Of a stretch of DNA of 64,000 bases, positions 34,794 to 46,559 are shown one piece after another. The stretch spans positions 138,346,529-138,410,528 of the forward strand of contig CM043964.1 in NCBI GenBank assembly GCA_014529385.2. The letters run 5' to 3'. The first letter of the stretch is position 1. Each line of letters starts with the position of its first letter. Both the position numbers and the translations under genes were made by a program. Source of the DNA: Adiantum capillus-veneris (Eukaryota > Streptophyta > Polypodiopsida > Polypodiales > Pteridaceae). The notes below the pieces were generated by a model. That model did not search any database. It was not told the DNA's origin and saw only the letters and a list, made by a program, of their open reading frames with translations.

Positions 34794-35199
34794 TAGGGTA
34801 AAACCCCCAGTAAAAAACCGGGTCCCTTTAGAAGGACCCAGCAACCCCCAATTCAAGTAAACAAAAGCCCCAATTCAGGGACAACGAAGCTTGAGTGTTG
34901 TTGTGGCTACGGCAAGCGGGATTACATCTTCACCCTTGGATCCTGGGCCATCCCTGCTGGCGCACCGGCTACTTACTCCCCTCGGGGGTGTCTCCTTATT
35001 CGACCCTGATTTTGTTACACTGCAAAGTTTTCGCCGCGTCGTTCGTCACCTCTGCATCGCCGCTCAAGCTGCGGCTTTTATGGGTGGTAGATGCTGCTCT
35101 CACCTACGTGATGCACCACTCAGAGCTGAAAACGGTGCACTATGCAGGTCGCGCGTTGTCAGGTCGCTTAGGTGGCTCTAAGTTGGGGGTTTTACCCTA
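34794..35199. mobile_element. 406-bp element with perfect 16-bp terminal inverted repeats
   Basis: TAGGGTAAAACCCCCA (34794-34809) is repeated exactly in reverse complement at 35184-35199. If the outer TA is the target copy, the terminal repeat is 14 bp with a TA duplication, as for Tc1/mariner-type non-autonomous elements. A GGGTCC-(8 nt)-GGACCC hairpin lies just inside the left end (34820-34839) and CAACCCCCAATTC/CCCCAATTCAGGG motifs follow. The interior has open frames on the plus strand (34891-35181) but no transposase motif. Confidence 0.65.
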
Positions 35200-35999
35200 G
35201 ACTTGGTTGTTGCAAAGGTGTAACACTCTTCAAGGAATTAGCACTCTGTGGTAGCACTTTGTTGGAAAATGGTTCCCATATGCTACATCATCCAAGAAAC
35301 CAGCACCACCTTCATGGGAAAGGCAAAGAGGGAATAAATAAACATACACAAAAGCAGGGCATGATCCACCGGAGGATACCTGCATGGAATTCGCCAAAAA
35401 AGGCTGGCGACAGTCCCATAATTTTTCTAATATAAAGATGCCATATCTCTGGAAAATAATCGATACTAGAGGAATCTAGGCTATGCCAAATACGGTCAGC
35501 GGTTTCCCGCCCAATTCATTCAAAACAAGAACGCAGTCTCAATATATATTTCAAGTTGGACCAACAAAGAACACTATCAATGTTTCTAAAGCAACATCAA
35601 AAGACTAAATAAGAGCAAGTTCATGAGCTCATTAAAAACTGCATGTTCACCAGCAATACGAAACGCCCCTGATCAAGAGGCAAAATTGTTACCAAATGTA
35701 CATACAAATAATGGCATTTGACGACCCCTATCATAACACCAGCTTTGACAGTCTTAAATCGACTTGAGTGAATGTGCCCAATAGAGCAGATTTACATGCA
35801 CAGCTGCCATTTTTACAAACATTTACAAGTTGATTGCTATATAAAGAATGGGTCCTTCTGCCATAACCATGCAAGGTCTCAAGTTTTGACCTAATTAGTG
35901 GAAAGAGAAATACAGGAACCCGCGGCACAATTTTTCACATTACAATACAGCATGCTTTACGATGGCATGCATCGAAGAGAGCGCAAGTGAAATCTATGT
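35200..35999 (-). other. probable 3' flank or 3' UTR of the 36-37.5 kb gene
   Basis: No credible ORF and no repeats. The region lies directly downstream of the gene's stop codon. I could not settle a poly(A) site. Confidence 0.4.
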
Positions 36000-37506
36000 T
36001 TATATGAAATGCCTACTTTTGTGTCCCACTGGAGGTTTTGACTCTTGTCGCCGTCTGCGAAGACGATGCTGCATTTTCGATTCTGCCATTGCATCTGTAA
36101 AATCAACAGAATGCATCTCTAAATCTTACAGAGCAGACATTCGAAGTACACAATCTCAACAATTTCAGCTTATCCCTAGCCTTAAAAATGTAAAGACTAA
36201 TTGGAGGCATAAGCAGAAAAGACTCACCTTCATCCTCTGGTATTGTCATAGTGATGCCACAAACAGATGGTGGTTTTTTTGCACTGTTATCACTCCACGG
36301 ACCTAATCTTAGCTGTTCTCGCTCTTCTTCATCTTGCTCATCAGGAACGCCATCATCCCCATAACCAAGCTCTCCATCACCTCGATATCCAGGTTCACTG
36401 CCATAGCCTGATTCAAGACTCTGTGATTCACTAACAATCCAAGCATGAAGAACATCAACCCCATCTATCCGCTGCACCAATCCCTCTCCACTCAAAGACA
36501 CCTGTGAGTCCCAGTTAATGCCACCACTATCCCCATAAAAGAAGAGTTCCCCACTTGAATCGGTTCCGGGCATTGGAAAATCAGAGCAAGTGGCATATGC
36601 AGCAGAGGCGCCCATAGTTGGTGCATCTGACCCGTTAAATCTTGCCCTTCGCGACTCACTGCTCCTGCCTGAGCCTGAGCGTGATGACCCACATTTGCGG
36701 CGCCTCTTTCGGGCCTGAGAATTCTCTTTCCACCTCCATAGCCCCCTAGCAAGAGCCCGAGAAAGCTGCTTATGCCGCTTACTCCAACCACTGACACTAG
36801 GGGCCAGCATCGACATGTTGGCAGTATCTCTTGCATTTAGTGCACCATGCGGCTTGACCAATGCTGCCTGCTCAGTAAGGTATCCTGTTACCCTGTAAAT
36901 ACCCAAGGTAGGTGGTAACCCAGCCACGATATCAATATCTTTGGAGCTCTTCACTTGATCCAAACTGTGACGCCCCGGCATTTCTTCAAAGCAACATCTC
37001 ATATTTGTATCCACATTCTGATAGTCTTCCTTCTCCTCCGTGGGCATAGAGCTTTGACCTCTGTTCAACATCATGCCATTATTCTCTGCAGGTAAACCCC
37101 CTTCCACAGACATGCCCACAGAATCGGAATGATGGCACAAGAACTCCATACTGTCACATAGATTTGGACCATGATTATCAGCATCAGAAACCGCCTCTTT
37201 GAAAGGGTGGCAAGCCCAGCGGAAACGCTCCCCTCCACTGATGCTCTTATTCATCATCTGCTTGAAAGAGCATTTTACAAGATGCAAAGCTGGTGATCCG
37301 GTAGCATTCAACACACCTGTTTTGATGTCAAGAGGTCTGGGTGTGGGTAGTATCGGAGGGTCAATTTCTGCACATCTTGCAGGCTGATGAAGATCTACAA
37401 CACCTTCAGGGGTCGAAGGCGAAACAAACGGTCTCCATCTTTTGAGCTGCAAGGTGCATGCATCCAGGTTACGGGAGCTATAATGGGAAATAGTGCCTTG
37501 AGACAT
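36000..37506 (-). CDS. plant protein of unknown function, two exons (37506-36228 and 36094-36000)
   Basis: The longest clean non-repeat gene. The ATG at 37506 opens a 426-codon exon. A donor GTGAGT (36227-36222) and acceptor TTTTACAG (ending at 36095) define a 133-bp intron; the second exon gives DAMAESKMQHRLRRRRQE and ends at 36000, about 457 residues in all. The read-through tail seen in a simple ORF (SFLLMPPISLY...) is intron. Features: a basic cluster near residues 270-290 (SQARKRRRKCGSSRSGSGRS, possible nuclear signal), a SLESGYGSEPGYRGDGELGYG block near 370-390, an acidic DEQDEEEREQLRLGPW stretch, a CGITMTIPEDE motif at the exon junction and an Arg-rich C-terminus. I recall similar SGYGSEPGYRG motifs in uncharacterised plant proteins but cannot name it. 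Confidence 0.8.
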
Positions 37507-38214
37507 GGCCCAAGGTGTAATGCGTCACAGCTTTCCTAGTGATTCGCCATAGCTGAAGCAGGAAATAACATTAGGTTGCCGAGATCTTGCCATGAAGGAG
37601 GCCCTGTTGATCAAAATAGGAGTGCTTGCACAGAGGGCCATGCGAAGTTAGGGTTTAGAGAGGAAGCGGTATCGCGATCGCTACAAAGAGAGAGGAGACA
37701 GAGAAGGCGAAAAACTTCTTGCTAAAAAAATGCGACTGCAGCCTATCGGAGAAAAATATGAATACGAAATGTCGGGCATTCACGATTTGGACTTCATTTT
37801 GCATGGTAAGGCGGCAGGCCCATGCAAATAATAGTCTCTGTGGGACATTCATGATCATATTGGACTTTATTTTGTTTGGTAATTAGGCCCATGCAACTAG
37901 CATAGCACACCAGAGCTAAGAGCTGGGCTCATAAAAGCGGGAGAGAAAAAGAGGTTCTTATTTCAAGAAAATTAAAAAAAGTACACTAACCCTGTTAGAT
38001 TTCTACCAATACTGTCAGAAGGTATAAGTAAGCTCCCCATTTCATGGAGGTTCAACTCAATGACCTCTGTGCAATGAATCTTCTCATCAATCATCACCTC
38101 TTTGTGCAGTGCGATTTGTGTGCTTCATGAACCTTACTATCCCCATTGCCACTGGGTGCGACTCAGTCCTTAGTTTGACCAATAACCCACCAAAGAGAAC
38201 AATTCCATCTAAGG
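37507..38214. other. 5' flank of the unknown gene, no further gene
   Basis: Presumed promoter/5' UTR side of the minus-strand gene (37507-37900). I see no confident TATA box or other motif. An unrelated A/T-rich region follows. Confidence 0.4.
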
Positions 38215-38347
38215 CTCTTGTCACACATGGCCACTAGGCATCTCTCACTAGAAAAATTGATGGCTACCATTGCAAGTCACACTCTTGTCACACATGGCCA
38301 TTAGGCATCTCTCAATGGAAAAATTGATGGCTACCATTGGAAGTCAC
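38215..38347. repeat. two tandem copies of a 67-bp unit
   Basis: CTCTTGTCACACATGGCC starts at 38215 and again at 38282. The units are nearly identical through AAAAATTGATGGCTACCATT. Confidence 0.9.
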
Positions 38348-38618
38348 ACCGGGGCGGTAACCATTTAATCTATGAACCGAAAAGTTGTTACATGTAGTTG
38401 ACACGACCAAATTAGCAAGTGATTGGGTAGCTCAGGGGGTCACCTATTCTGCTAGAGAAATGGCCACAACATGGCTATTAGCTCAAAAGCACGAGTCACT
38501 CCCTCCACCCATCCAAAATAAGGTAACGCCTTTCAAGTGGCAGGTAGGATAGTGAGCTTGTAAGTTACACATTGCCTATTCAACTTCATCTTTTACTTGC
38601 TAATTTCTACTACTAAAA

Positions 38619-38982
38619 TGTTGAGATGTCAAGCTCAACATGTATGACTCTTGGATGACTATCACCAGCAGTCATCATCATTGGCACACCTTGGTGGATA
38701 CGTATATCTTTGCGAGTGATAGTGTAGTTGTACTACACAGAATTGGTCTACCTAAAGGAGTGATGGCACACTTATCCATTCAGCTCACTCACTAGAGATT
38801 CACACTAGACCGTTGTACTAGTTTTCCCTTTATGTTTTTATTTTTTCCTTATGTTATGTAGACCTCTTATCTTGAGTTAGTGAAGAAGAAGTAGAACGGG
38901 TTTTGCCTCCATCTCTGTGTAATTGTGTGTGCTTGCAAGAGCTCAAGCTCTCTCCCTCTCTCCCTCTCTCTCTCTCTTAACA
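38619..38982 (+). repeat. 5' LTR of the copia element
   Basis: 364 bp, ending in a CT-rich stretch and CTTAACA. It matches 43191-43543 along its length, with a few substitutions. Confidence 0.95.
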
Positions 38983-38994
38983 TGGTATAAGAGC
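38983..38994 (+). other. primer binding site of the copia element
   Basis: TGGTATAAGAGC directly abuts the LTR. It is one base away from the initiator-tRNA-Met type TGGTATCAGAGC. Confidence 0.85.
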
Positions 38995-39402
38995 TTGGTT
39001 GTGTGTGAGGAGCTTGGAGCAACAAGCAAGAGCAGCAGAGAAAGTGGCATCAGGATTCGTAGGAGCCATTGTCAAACAATCTCCAATTGAAGTGCTTCTT
39101 TTTAGAGATTGTGTGTCTCAATATTCTATTCAGTCCTTTGGATTGCAATTGTGCAGCCAGATTTCCATTTCGCCACGTTTTGACCCCCGTTTTTGGAGTT
39201 AGAGCACGTTTGCATACAGAAATGCTAAACTTTGAGATTATGTAAATCTACATATCAGTGATGCAAAAGGCTTCGATTCGGCTGTGTGTTCATAGATATT
39301 GTTTGGTATTGTGAAACAGGTGTATGTACGCATATTGTGGTTACAGGTGCTAACTGACTATTTTTAGCAGGCTGCTAAGAGACTTGATGAAGGTTTGGAA
39401 AC

Positions 39403-40330
39403 ATGTCGTCCAACAAAGATGGACTTAACCATGTTGTAAGTGAGAAGCTGGACAAGAAAAACTTCCATGCTTGGAAGTTTAGAATGATCAATTTCCTTAT
39501 GGGTGAAGGTTATTTGGAGTATATTGATGGAGAGCATGAGACAGCGCCACCATTACCAGAGGAAGATGCAAGTGTTGCACAGATAAAGATGTTCAAAGAT
39601 TGGAACCAAGGAGCTCGAAAGGTCATGTATTGGCTTTTTGTGAGTGTGCAAAAGACACTATGATTGATCACATACACACCCCTAAGGAGGCTTGCGATAC
39701 CGTATTGTCGGTGGGTGTGACCAACACAGAGGCAAAGAAGCTACAGTTGAAGACTAAGTTGAATAAAGTGCAGAAGAAAAACATGTCTATCAATGCCTAT
39801 TCATTGAAGATAAACAACACATGTGACTCACTTGCATCGATTGGTGTTACAATCGATGATGATGATAAAGCTCAAGTGATGAAGTGGATGTATGTCTGTG
39901 AGGTTTGGGTCCAAAATACAAACATTTAAAAATTGGTATCCATCTTTGAGAGAACGTTCCCTCATTTATAGATTTGGTGTCCTTATTGATTGTGAAAGAG
40001 AAGGAACTTGAAGAAGACTCCTCTACATGGGGTAGAAATAATTTTGAACGGGTCTTTTTCAAAACAAAGGAAGAGAAAGAGGATGTGGTACATGTCATGG
40101 AGGAGGTAGAAGAAGAGGTAACCAACAAGCACAACAACAAAATAGCAATCAGAGATAGAATTCAAGTCGTTGAGGAAACTTTCGAGGCAAGAGGAGTCCA
40201 AGAGGTCATGGAAATGTGCAGCGTAACAATGCAGGTCAACACGAAAATGTAGTATGATGGGGTTGAGGAAGACATGGTCACTTTAAACTTGACTGTCAAG
40301 ACAAGTGGTAGAAAAATAACTATGCAACCA
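39403..40330 (+). pseudogene. copia gag with a ruined CCHC knuckle
   Basis: Starts MSSNKDGLNHVVSEKLDKKN and FHAWKFRMINFLMGEGYLEY, a standard copia gag opening. It shifts frame near 39650 into HTPKEACDTVLSVGVTNTEA and KLQLKTKLNKVQKKNMSINAY, the usual gag helices. Near 40255-40300 the nucleocapsid knuckle reads (stop)WG(stop)GRHGHFKLDC: both leading cysteine codons have become TGA. The Glu-rich segment 39974-40250 precedes it. Confidence 0.85.
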
Positions 40331-41699
40331 CTAGCAAGAGCGTAGATGAGCCTGAGAGGCTATTTGTGATGTAGCACATGCTAAATACTATGTCTACAAA
40401 TGTGGCAAAATCTTGTGATAATGTCTGCTTTGTGGATTTTGGTCAATCAAATCACATGACCAACCATGATGAGTGGTTTAAGGAAATGTGATCTTTGCAA
40501 AGTCCTAGCTATGTAGAGATTGTGGATGATATTGCACATCCCATTATGCATACAGGAAATGTACCATTGTTTATGATGACTGATGATAAAGTAAAGTATC
40601 TAGCTGATGTATTGCATGTACCCTATAATACAAAGAATTTGGTTTATGTTGGGCAGATGGTTGAGCAGGCTTGCAGGTCAAATTCAACTCTGATGGTCTC
40701 TTTGGTGAAGAGCATAGGAAGAATGGAAGGTTGGTTGTGCAAGGAATGAAAGTGGACAGGATGTTTACTTTGGATGTAAATATGCCTGAGGTGATGCTGC
40801 TATGTTTGCAAAAGGTGTAAGAGTTGTTGCAGATATTGAGATTCGGCCATGTAAATTTGTCGAGACTAAAGACGATGCAAACTAAAGAGACTAAAGACAA
40901 TGCAAATTAAAGAGATGGTTACAAATTTTCCAACATTTAAAGTTGCTGAAATGTAAAAAGTTTGTGAAGCTTATCAGTTTGGAAAGCAGACAAAAGCATC
41001 CTTTTCTCATGATAAGCACATGTAAGCAGGAATGCATTGGATTTAGGGCATATAGATGTATGGGGTCTGACAAAGACTACATCTATGGGTGGAAGTACAT
41101 GATATGACACCAGAAGAGAAGTTTTGTGGTGTTCATTGGCTATTCTCTTGAGCAAAAAGTGTCCAATTGTTATAATCATGTCACAACTAAAGTGAGGGCG
41201 ATCAAAGATGTTGTTTTTTAAGAAATGGCAAGTTGGTATGCTGATGTGAAAGATAATCTAGGGGCTGATGTAAGAGACAATGTGACTGTAAAAAAAAGGT
41301 TCATAGTCCCAGGTTTTGAGTGGGCCGTAAGGGTTACCTAGTGCAGGTCATGGTGAGAAGCCATGGAGAGGCAAGTTGCATGAAAGAGTGAGTCCTGCTA
41401 ATTCTTCAAATGTATCAAGAAAAGGGAACGAAAAGGTTTATGATGCCCCTAAGCTACCAAATTTGAGTGTTGGTTATGATGATGGCGATAGCAGTGGTTC
41501 TGAGAAAAGTTTAGATGAGGAGTTTGGCATACCCTCTGTGAAGACTCTGGGGGTGCAAGGAAGATGCAAGCAGGGAACAAGTTGCTTGGAAGTGATCCTA
41601 GACTGCGCAGGTATGAAAGAGTAAGAAATCATGTGTAGAGACTGACTTATGATAGTTATGTGGCTCATCATTGTGCATATACGACGAAGATTACACAAT

Positions 41700-42475
41700 A
41701 GACAGAATCCACGTGTTTTGAGGATGTTGTTAAAGATGAAAAATGGATCAAGCTATGGATGAAGAGATGGATTCTCGTGATGCAAATGGAACATGGGAGT
41801 TGGTGCCCTTACCAAAGGGAAAGAAGGCAATTGGATGTAAGTGGGTTCACAAAACAAATCATAATGTTGTTGGTAGTGTGAGCAGGTACAAGGCCAGGCT
41901 TGTAGCCAAAGGTTATGCATAGAATTATGGGATTGATTATGAGGATACATTCAGCCTCATAGCCAAGCTAGCTATCGTTTGTGTGTTTATTGCAGTGGCT
42001 GCAGCTTTAGGATGGGTGTTGAAACAAATGATGCAAAAAATGTCTTTTCGAATGTTTAGAGGAAGTTGTGTATGTGGAACGGCCACAAGATTATGCAAAT
42101 ATGAGACTACGTGACCTTGTATGCAGCTAAAAGGAAGCATTGTATGGGCTGAAGCAAGCACCTAAATCCTGGTATGAGACGATTGTGGCATTCCTCATTT
42201 CACTGGACTTTGAGATGTCTAATGCAGATCATTCATTGTATGTGCGAAAGAATGAGGTAGGAATTGTGGTTATATGCATCTACGTGGATGACTTCATTGT
42301 TGGAGGTGATGATGTCGTTGAAGTAGAGGGTGTACATGCTCTACTTATGCAGGAGTTTGAGATGAAATGCTTGAGAGACTTGCATTATTTCTTAGGCATT
42401 GAAATGGTTCGCACAGAAGAGGGTGTATGGTTGTCACAAAGACAATATGCTTTGGACATATTGAAATGAAATGTC
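41700..42475 (+). pseudogene. copia reverse transcriptase
   Basis: The N-terminal block GCKWVHKTNHNVVGSVSRYK and LVAKGYA is readable at about 41830-41920. ETFSLIAKLA-like sequence (DTFSLIAKLAIV) is at 41945-41980. The open stretch 42140-42469 has MYGLKQAPKSWYETIVAFLI, CIYVDDFIVGGDD with the catalytic YVDD box, and FLGIEMVRTEEGVWLSQRQY. Integrase remnants lie between 40450 and 41350, too decayed to delimit. Confidence 0.9.
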
Positions 42476-42714
42476 CTCATATCAAAATTTGAATTTGGGG
42501 AATAATGTACGTCAAGTAATTCAGAATGCTACCATGTACAGGAAGATTGTGGGTAGCTTGATCTACTTGACTATTCCATGTCTAGACTGGATTGGTAAGT
42601 CAGTGTATGTGGTTTCCCAGGAAACCACACTTGTATGCAGTGAGATGCATGTTGCACTATGTGAGTGCTACTTCATATTATGCACTCTTTTATAGGGTTG
42701 ATGTGGAGTTGTAG

Positions 42715-43060
42715 CTCTATGGTTAAATAGATGCGGATTGGACTGGCAGCACATACAATCGCATGTCTAGTGGATTCATGTTTTCACTTAGGAGTGTTGC
42801 TATCACATGGAGAAGTAATAAGCAACCTACAATTGCTCTTTTGAGTACAGAGGTAGAGTACATGGGTGTTGTAATGGTGGCATGTGAGCTATCATGGTTG
42901 GGATTGCTAATTTAGGACTTTGGAGTACAGGTATAGAAGTTGGTTGTCATCTATTGTGACAACCTCAATAGCATACAGTTTGCACAAAACCCAGTGTTTC
43001 ATGCCAAAATAAAGCACATTGAGGTGCATTACCACTTCATCGGAGAGAGAGGGTCTTACT
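42715..43060 (+). pseudogene. copia RNase H
   Basis: In one frame, DADWAGSTYNRMSSGFMFSL, VAITWRSNKQPTIALLSTEV and EYMGVVMVACELSWLG give the copia RNase H catalytic Asp, Glu-containing STEVEY and helix. The end block (VFHAKIKHIEVHYHFI) reaches the region just before the 3' LTR. Confidence 0.88.
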
Positions 43061-43190
43061 ACACAACATCAACCTTGAGTACGTGGCAACGGATGAACAG
43101 GTTATAGATATTGGCCCTTGGAGCAGAGAAGCTACGATGATTTCAAGTGATGCTAGGCATACGGGAGATGGCATTGAGCTTAAGGCGGAG

Positions 43191-43543
43191 TGTTGAGATG
43201 TCAAGCTTAACATGTATGACTCTTGGATGAATATCATCAACAATCATCATCATTGGCATGCCTCGATGGATACAATATATTTTTCAGTGATGCTATAGTT
43301 GTACTACACCGAGTTGGTCTACCTATTGGAGTGATGGCACACTTATCCATTCACCTCACGCACTAGTAATTCACACTAAACCATAGTACTAGTTTTCACT
43401 TTATGTTGTTATCTTTCCATTATGTTATGTAGACCTCTTTTCTTGAGTTAGTGAAGAATAAGAAGAATAGGTTTTGCCTCCATCTCTATGTATTTGTGTA
43501 CGCTTGCAAAAGCTCATGTTCTCTCTTTCTCTCTCTCTTAACA
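43191..43543 (+). repeat. 3' LTR of the copia element
   Basis: 353 bp, homologous to 38619-38982. The target copy TAAAA follows at 43544-43548. Confidence 0.95.
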
Positions 43544-44040
43544 TAAAAGGGAATAGCATTCCTATGCATTAGGAAAAGTACGAGTATCTCTAACGTTCCT
43601 TACAAATACAATTTTTATTGGCTTGCCGACTCTAAATGGTTTATGTTTGCCTCCAACTTTTTTCTTGTTGGGGTTGAGATTAGCTTATTCACATGGAAGT
43701 GGAGATCCTCTCTCATAGGACCATGACCAGTCGGCCTTCAGGGTGTGGACAATCTAGCGATAAGAAGATTGCAAAACTTAACATGAAACGACAAGAACAA
43801 CTAGTCAAAGCCTTAGATATTAGAGAAAAGGCCACCCCTAGCTTTTGATTCACCAGTTCTCTTCACAAAGAAACCACAAGCTTTGATAATGTAAAAGATT
43901 GTCCACTCACCCACCTTTGGAAGGGATGATGAGGGGTGGCAAAAAACCTCAAGCATTTCATGTAAGCAGTTTAAATCACAAGCTCGAGAAACCAGTCAAT
44001 ACAAAGAGAATACATCAAACAAAATAAAGGCTCCAATATA

Positions 44041-45680
44041 GTACGAGAATCTATTTGAAATGCTCTAGGATGCAAATGCCAAGGACCCTAGGGTGAATAA
44101 GATGGCTACTCCCCAAACTAAGGTCACAACCAAGGACCCTAAGGAGGGTGAAGTTGATGCCATGGAGGCTGACAACCAAGAAGAGAATTTAGAGGAAGAG
44201 GTGGAGGACTTTGTGCCACTCTTGCAATAGTGGAGGAATTAACTCTTTCTTGGAGTAATCAAACGGTGATTAAAACGACACGGCTAGGGATGAAGAAATC
44301 TTGAAAGGACAAGCATCAAAGGCAACAAGAAGGAACGGAAGCACTATATTGCAAAAGGCAATATACAAGAAGGGTGGCCATGGAGTTAGAGCACAAGAGA
44401 TGTATTGAAGTGAAAGCAATTCTTGTTGATTAGTAGCTCATAGATATGAGGTACGATCATTGTCTAGGGAGATTCACCTCAAAACTTGAAGCTTCCAATC
44501 AATTGCATTTTTTTAGAACTCTGAAAACCAAAAAGATACGGGGTACCATCACAACAATCACTATCGGTAGAGAAAATGAAGGGCACGACCCCAACATAAT
44601 GGCAAAATTGATGCTAGATCACTTAAGAAATATCATAGGGCAGCCAGATGACCATCCTAAGGAGGTCAAAGAAGCGAGAGCTTCATTGCTCATGAGTGTC
44701 AACAAGAGTATAGCACCTGCTGAAGCGGACCGCCTTGAATGAACAATCATCAAATATGATTGCTTGTTTGCCCTACAATCCTTGGGCAAGGAGAAGTTTC
44801 CAAGATGCGATGGAATGTCAACAGAGTTCTTCAGGGAGTTCTGGGATGACCTAAAACCTCCAACACTAGATTCGCAAACAAAGCCCTTTTAGAGGAAACG
44901 CTTGGTACTAGTCTAAAAATAAACCTTATCAAGCCTATTCCAAAACAAATATGTTGCTCTTAGTTGAAGCATTGGTGGCCAATCACAATGATGATTGTGG
45001 AATACAAAATTATTGTGAAAGGTATTACTCTAAGGCTATCTTTAATCTTGGAAAAGGCGATCACTCCCCACCATCATGGGTTTATTAAAGAAAGATCAAT
45101 ATATGACAACATTCTTGCAACAATGTTCAACATAGAATATGTAAATTTCACCAAACAAGAATGTATCGTCCTCTAGCTGGACCTTGAAAGAGCTTATGAT
45201 CAGGCCACCTAGTCATACATAGAAGAAGTAAAGGCTCTAGGCTTTGGTCCCCATATGTGCCACATAGTACACACCTTAGGAGAAACACCTCTTCAGAACT
45301 TCTCTTCAACAACTGTGTTGTGGGAGAGCTTTTGAAGGAAGAAGGTTAGTCAAACAAGGCTACCCGTTGATCCTGTATTCTTTGCTATTGGCTTTTATCC
45401 CCTAGCGCGATTGTGATCAAGAAAAGCACTAAAAAAGGTGACATTCAAGGCCTCTCTCTCCCCAATTATGACAAACAATTCTTTGCCAAACTCTTTGCCG
45501 ATGGCTCCTTGCTATTCTTGAACGCCACCGTGCAAGTACTTAGAAAGGCACTAGAGATAGTTCAAAATTTTCCCATTGTATCAAGCTCTAAATGTTACAT
45601 TGAGAAGTCAAAACTCATCTCCCTTCCAGAGAATGATACATTCACCTTGATTGATTGGTTGTGGGAAAATTGTCTATAAA
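44041..45680 (+). pseudogene. LINE (L1-type non-LTR retrotransposon) relic
   Basis: An ORF1 tail-like acidic segment (44100-44230) is followed by the RT-containing ORF2 in broken frames. The pre-RT helix region is at 44446-44742 (LHFFRTLKTKKIRGTITTI, LLMSVNKSIAPAEADRL). KFPRCDGMSTEFFREFWDDL (about 44795-44855) corresponds to the PG.DG..EFF..FW motif. EYKIIVKGITLRLSLILEKA and HHHGFIKERSIYDNIL lie at 44990-45110. At 45413-45679, FAKLFADGSLLFLNATV shows FADG where active elements have FADD, then KSKLISLP. The endonuclease is not visible. 5'-truncated and dead. Confidence 0.85.
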
Positions 45681-46019
45681 GGAACGATGTTTCACCACCT
45701 AGGGGCCCTACTAGGGGTAGGATTCTCTAACAAACAAAAGGTCCCCTTACAATAATTGCATTTCACCTGACACCTGACTTCACAGACTCATTGCTACAAA
45801 AAGAAGGAAAAAGTGCAACCTACTAAGGAACATTAGAAGTGGCATTATCAGCCCTCCTGCTCTCATAACAACATAGAGACTAAGGCATCAAATTTTACAC
45901 TTTCAAGCTTTCCATCAGCTATAAGCCTCCAAGTGGAAGCAATTTTGGTATGATGTGATAATGCATCAAGAACTATTTCACAAGTGTATGGTCAAGAATC
46001 ACCCTAACAACAATAATCA

Positions 46020-46240
46020 ATAGCTCAAATTATTTATTCTTGGTGATAAACATACCATATAACTGTTTATACACTTTTGTAGTTCTTGCTTCATTAATAC
46101 ATGCATATAGACCAACTAGAATATCCCAGGTATGTTTTAACGATTTTTGTTGAGTGAATGTGAGGAGTAATCTAGCACTTTCCAGCATGCACATCTTCAC
46201 CATCTTAAAGTGCTTGCCCAATTGTGGGAAAAACAACTTT
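46020..46240 (-). pseudogene. copia gag fragment
   Basis: The minus strand reads QKSLKHTWDILVGLYACINE and TKVYKQLYGMFITK, resembling the copia gag block (T.KEAWD.L...YE..N...L..QL). Short and isolated. Confidence 0.5.
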
Positions 46241-46559
46241 TGATGATTGATTTACTAGAAACTACACCATCACAAATGGACCCTATATCCATAGAAGGTG
46301 TACATATATCCTTGCTTTGCAGGATCGTTTCATACAACCAAAATAGGTTGCATTAGGTAAGCCCACAGCCAGTAGTCAGAAGTCTTTGGCCAATGGACAA
46401 ATTCAATGGCCAATGGATGAGATTCAAGCAGACTTGTCTACTGCTACACACGAGCGAATGGCATGATTAAAAAGGACACTGTAATGTCCGGTTGTGGTAC
46501 CAAACTAGTGTTAAGATTGCGTTCATACATGGCAATCTTCATGAAAAGATATATATGTA

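Larger units (their letters stand above)
38619..43543 (+). mobile_element. complete but decayed Ty1/copia retrotransposon, TAAAA target duplication
   Basis: 4925 bp. LTRs 38619-38982 and 43191-43543 both start TGTTGAGATGTCAAGC and end CTTAACA. TAAAA flanks both ends (38614-38618 and 43544-43548). A primer site TGGTATAAGAGC follows the 5' LTR and purine-rich TTAAGGCGGAG precedes the 3' LTR. Gag, integrase remnants, RT and RNase H are in copia order on the plus strand. Frameshifts and stops throughout. Confidence 0.95.

Noticed and set aside
34509-34796. Overlapping ORFs of 60-71 codons on both strands near 34.6 kb
   Set aside because: They lack any motif, overlap each other on opposite strands and sit in microsatellite-rich intergenic DNA.
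36103-36227. C-terminal tail SFLLMPPISLYIFKARDK of the unknown gene
   Set aside because: It begins exactly at a GTGAGT donor and a good acceptor lies 133 bp on, so it is intron read-through.
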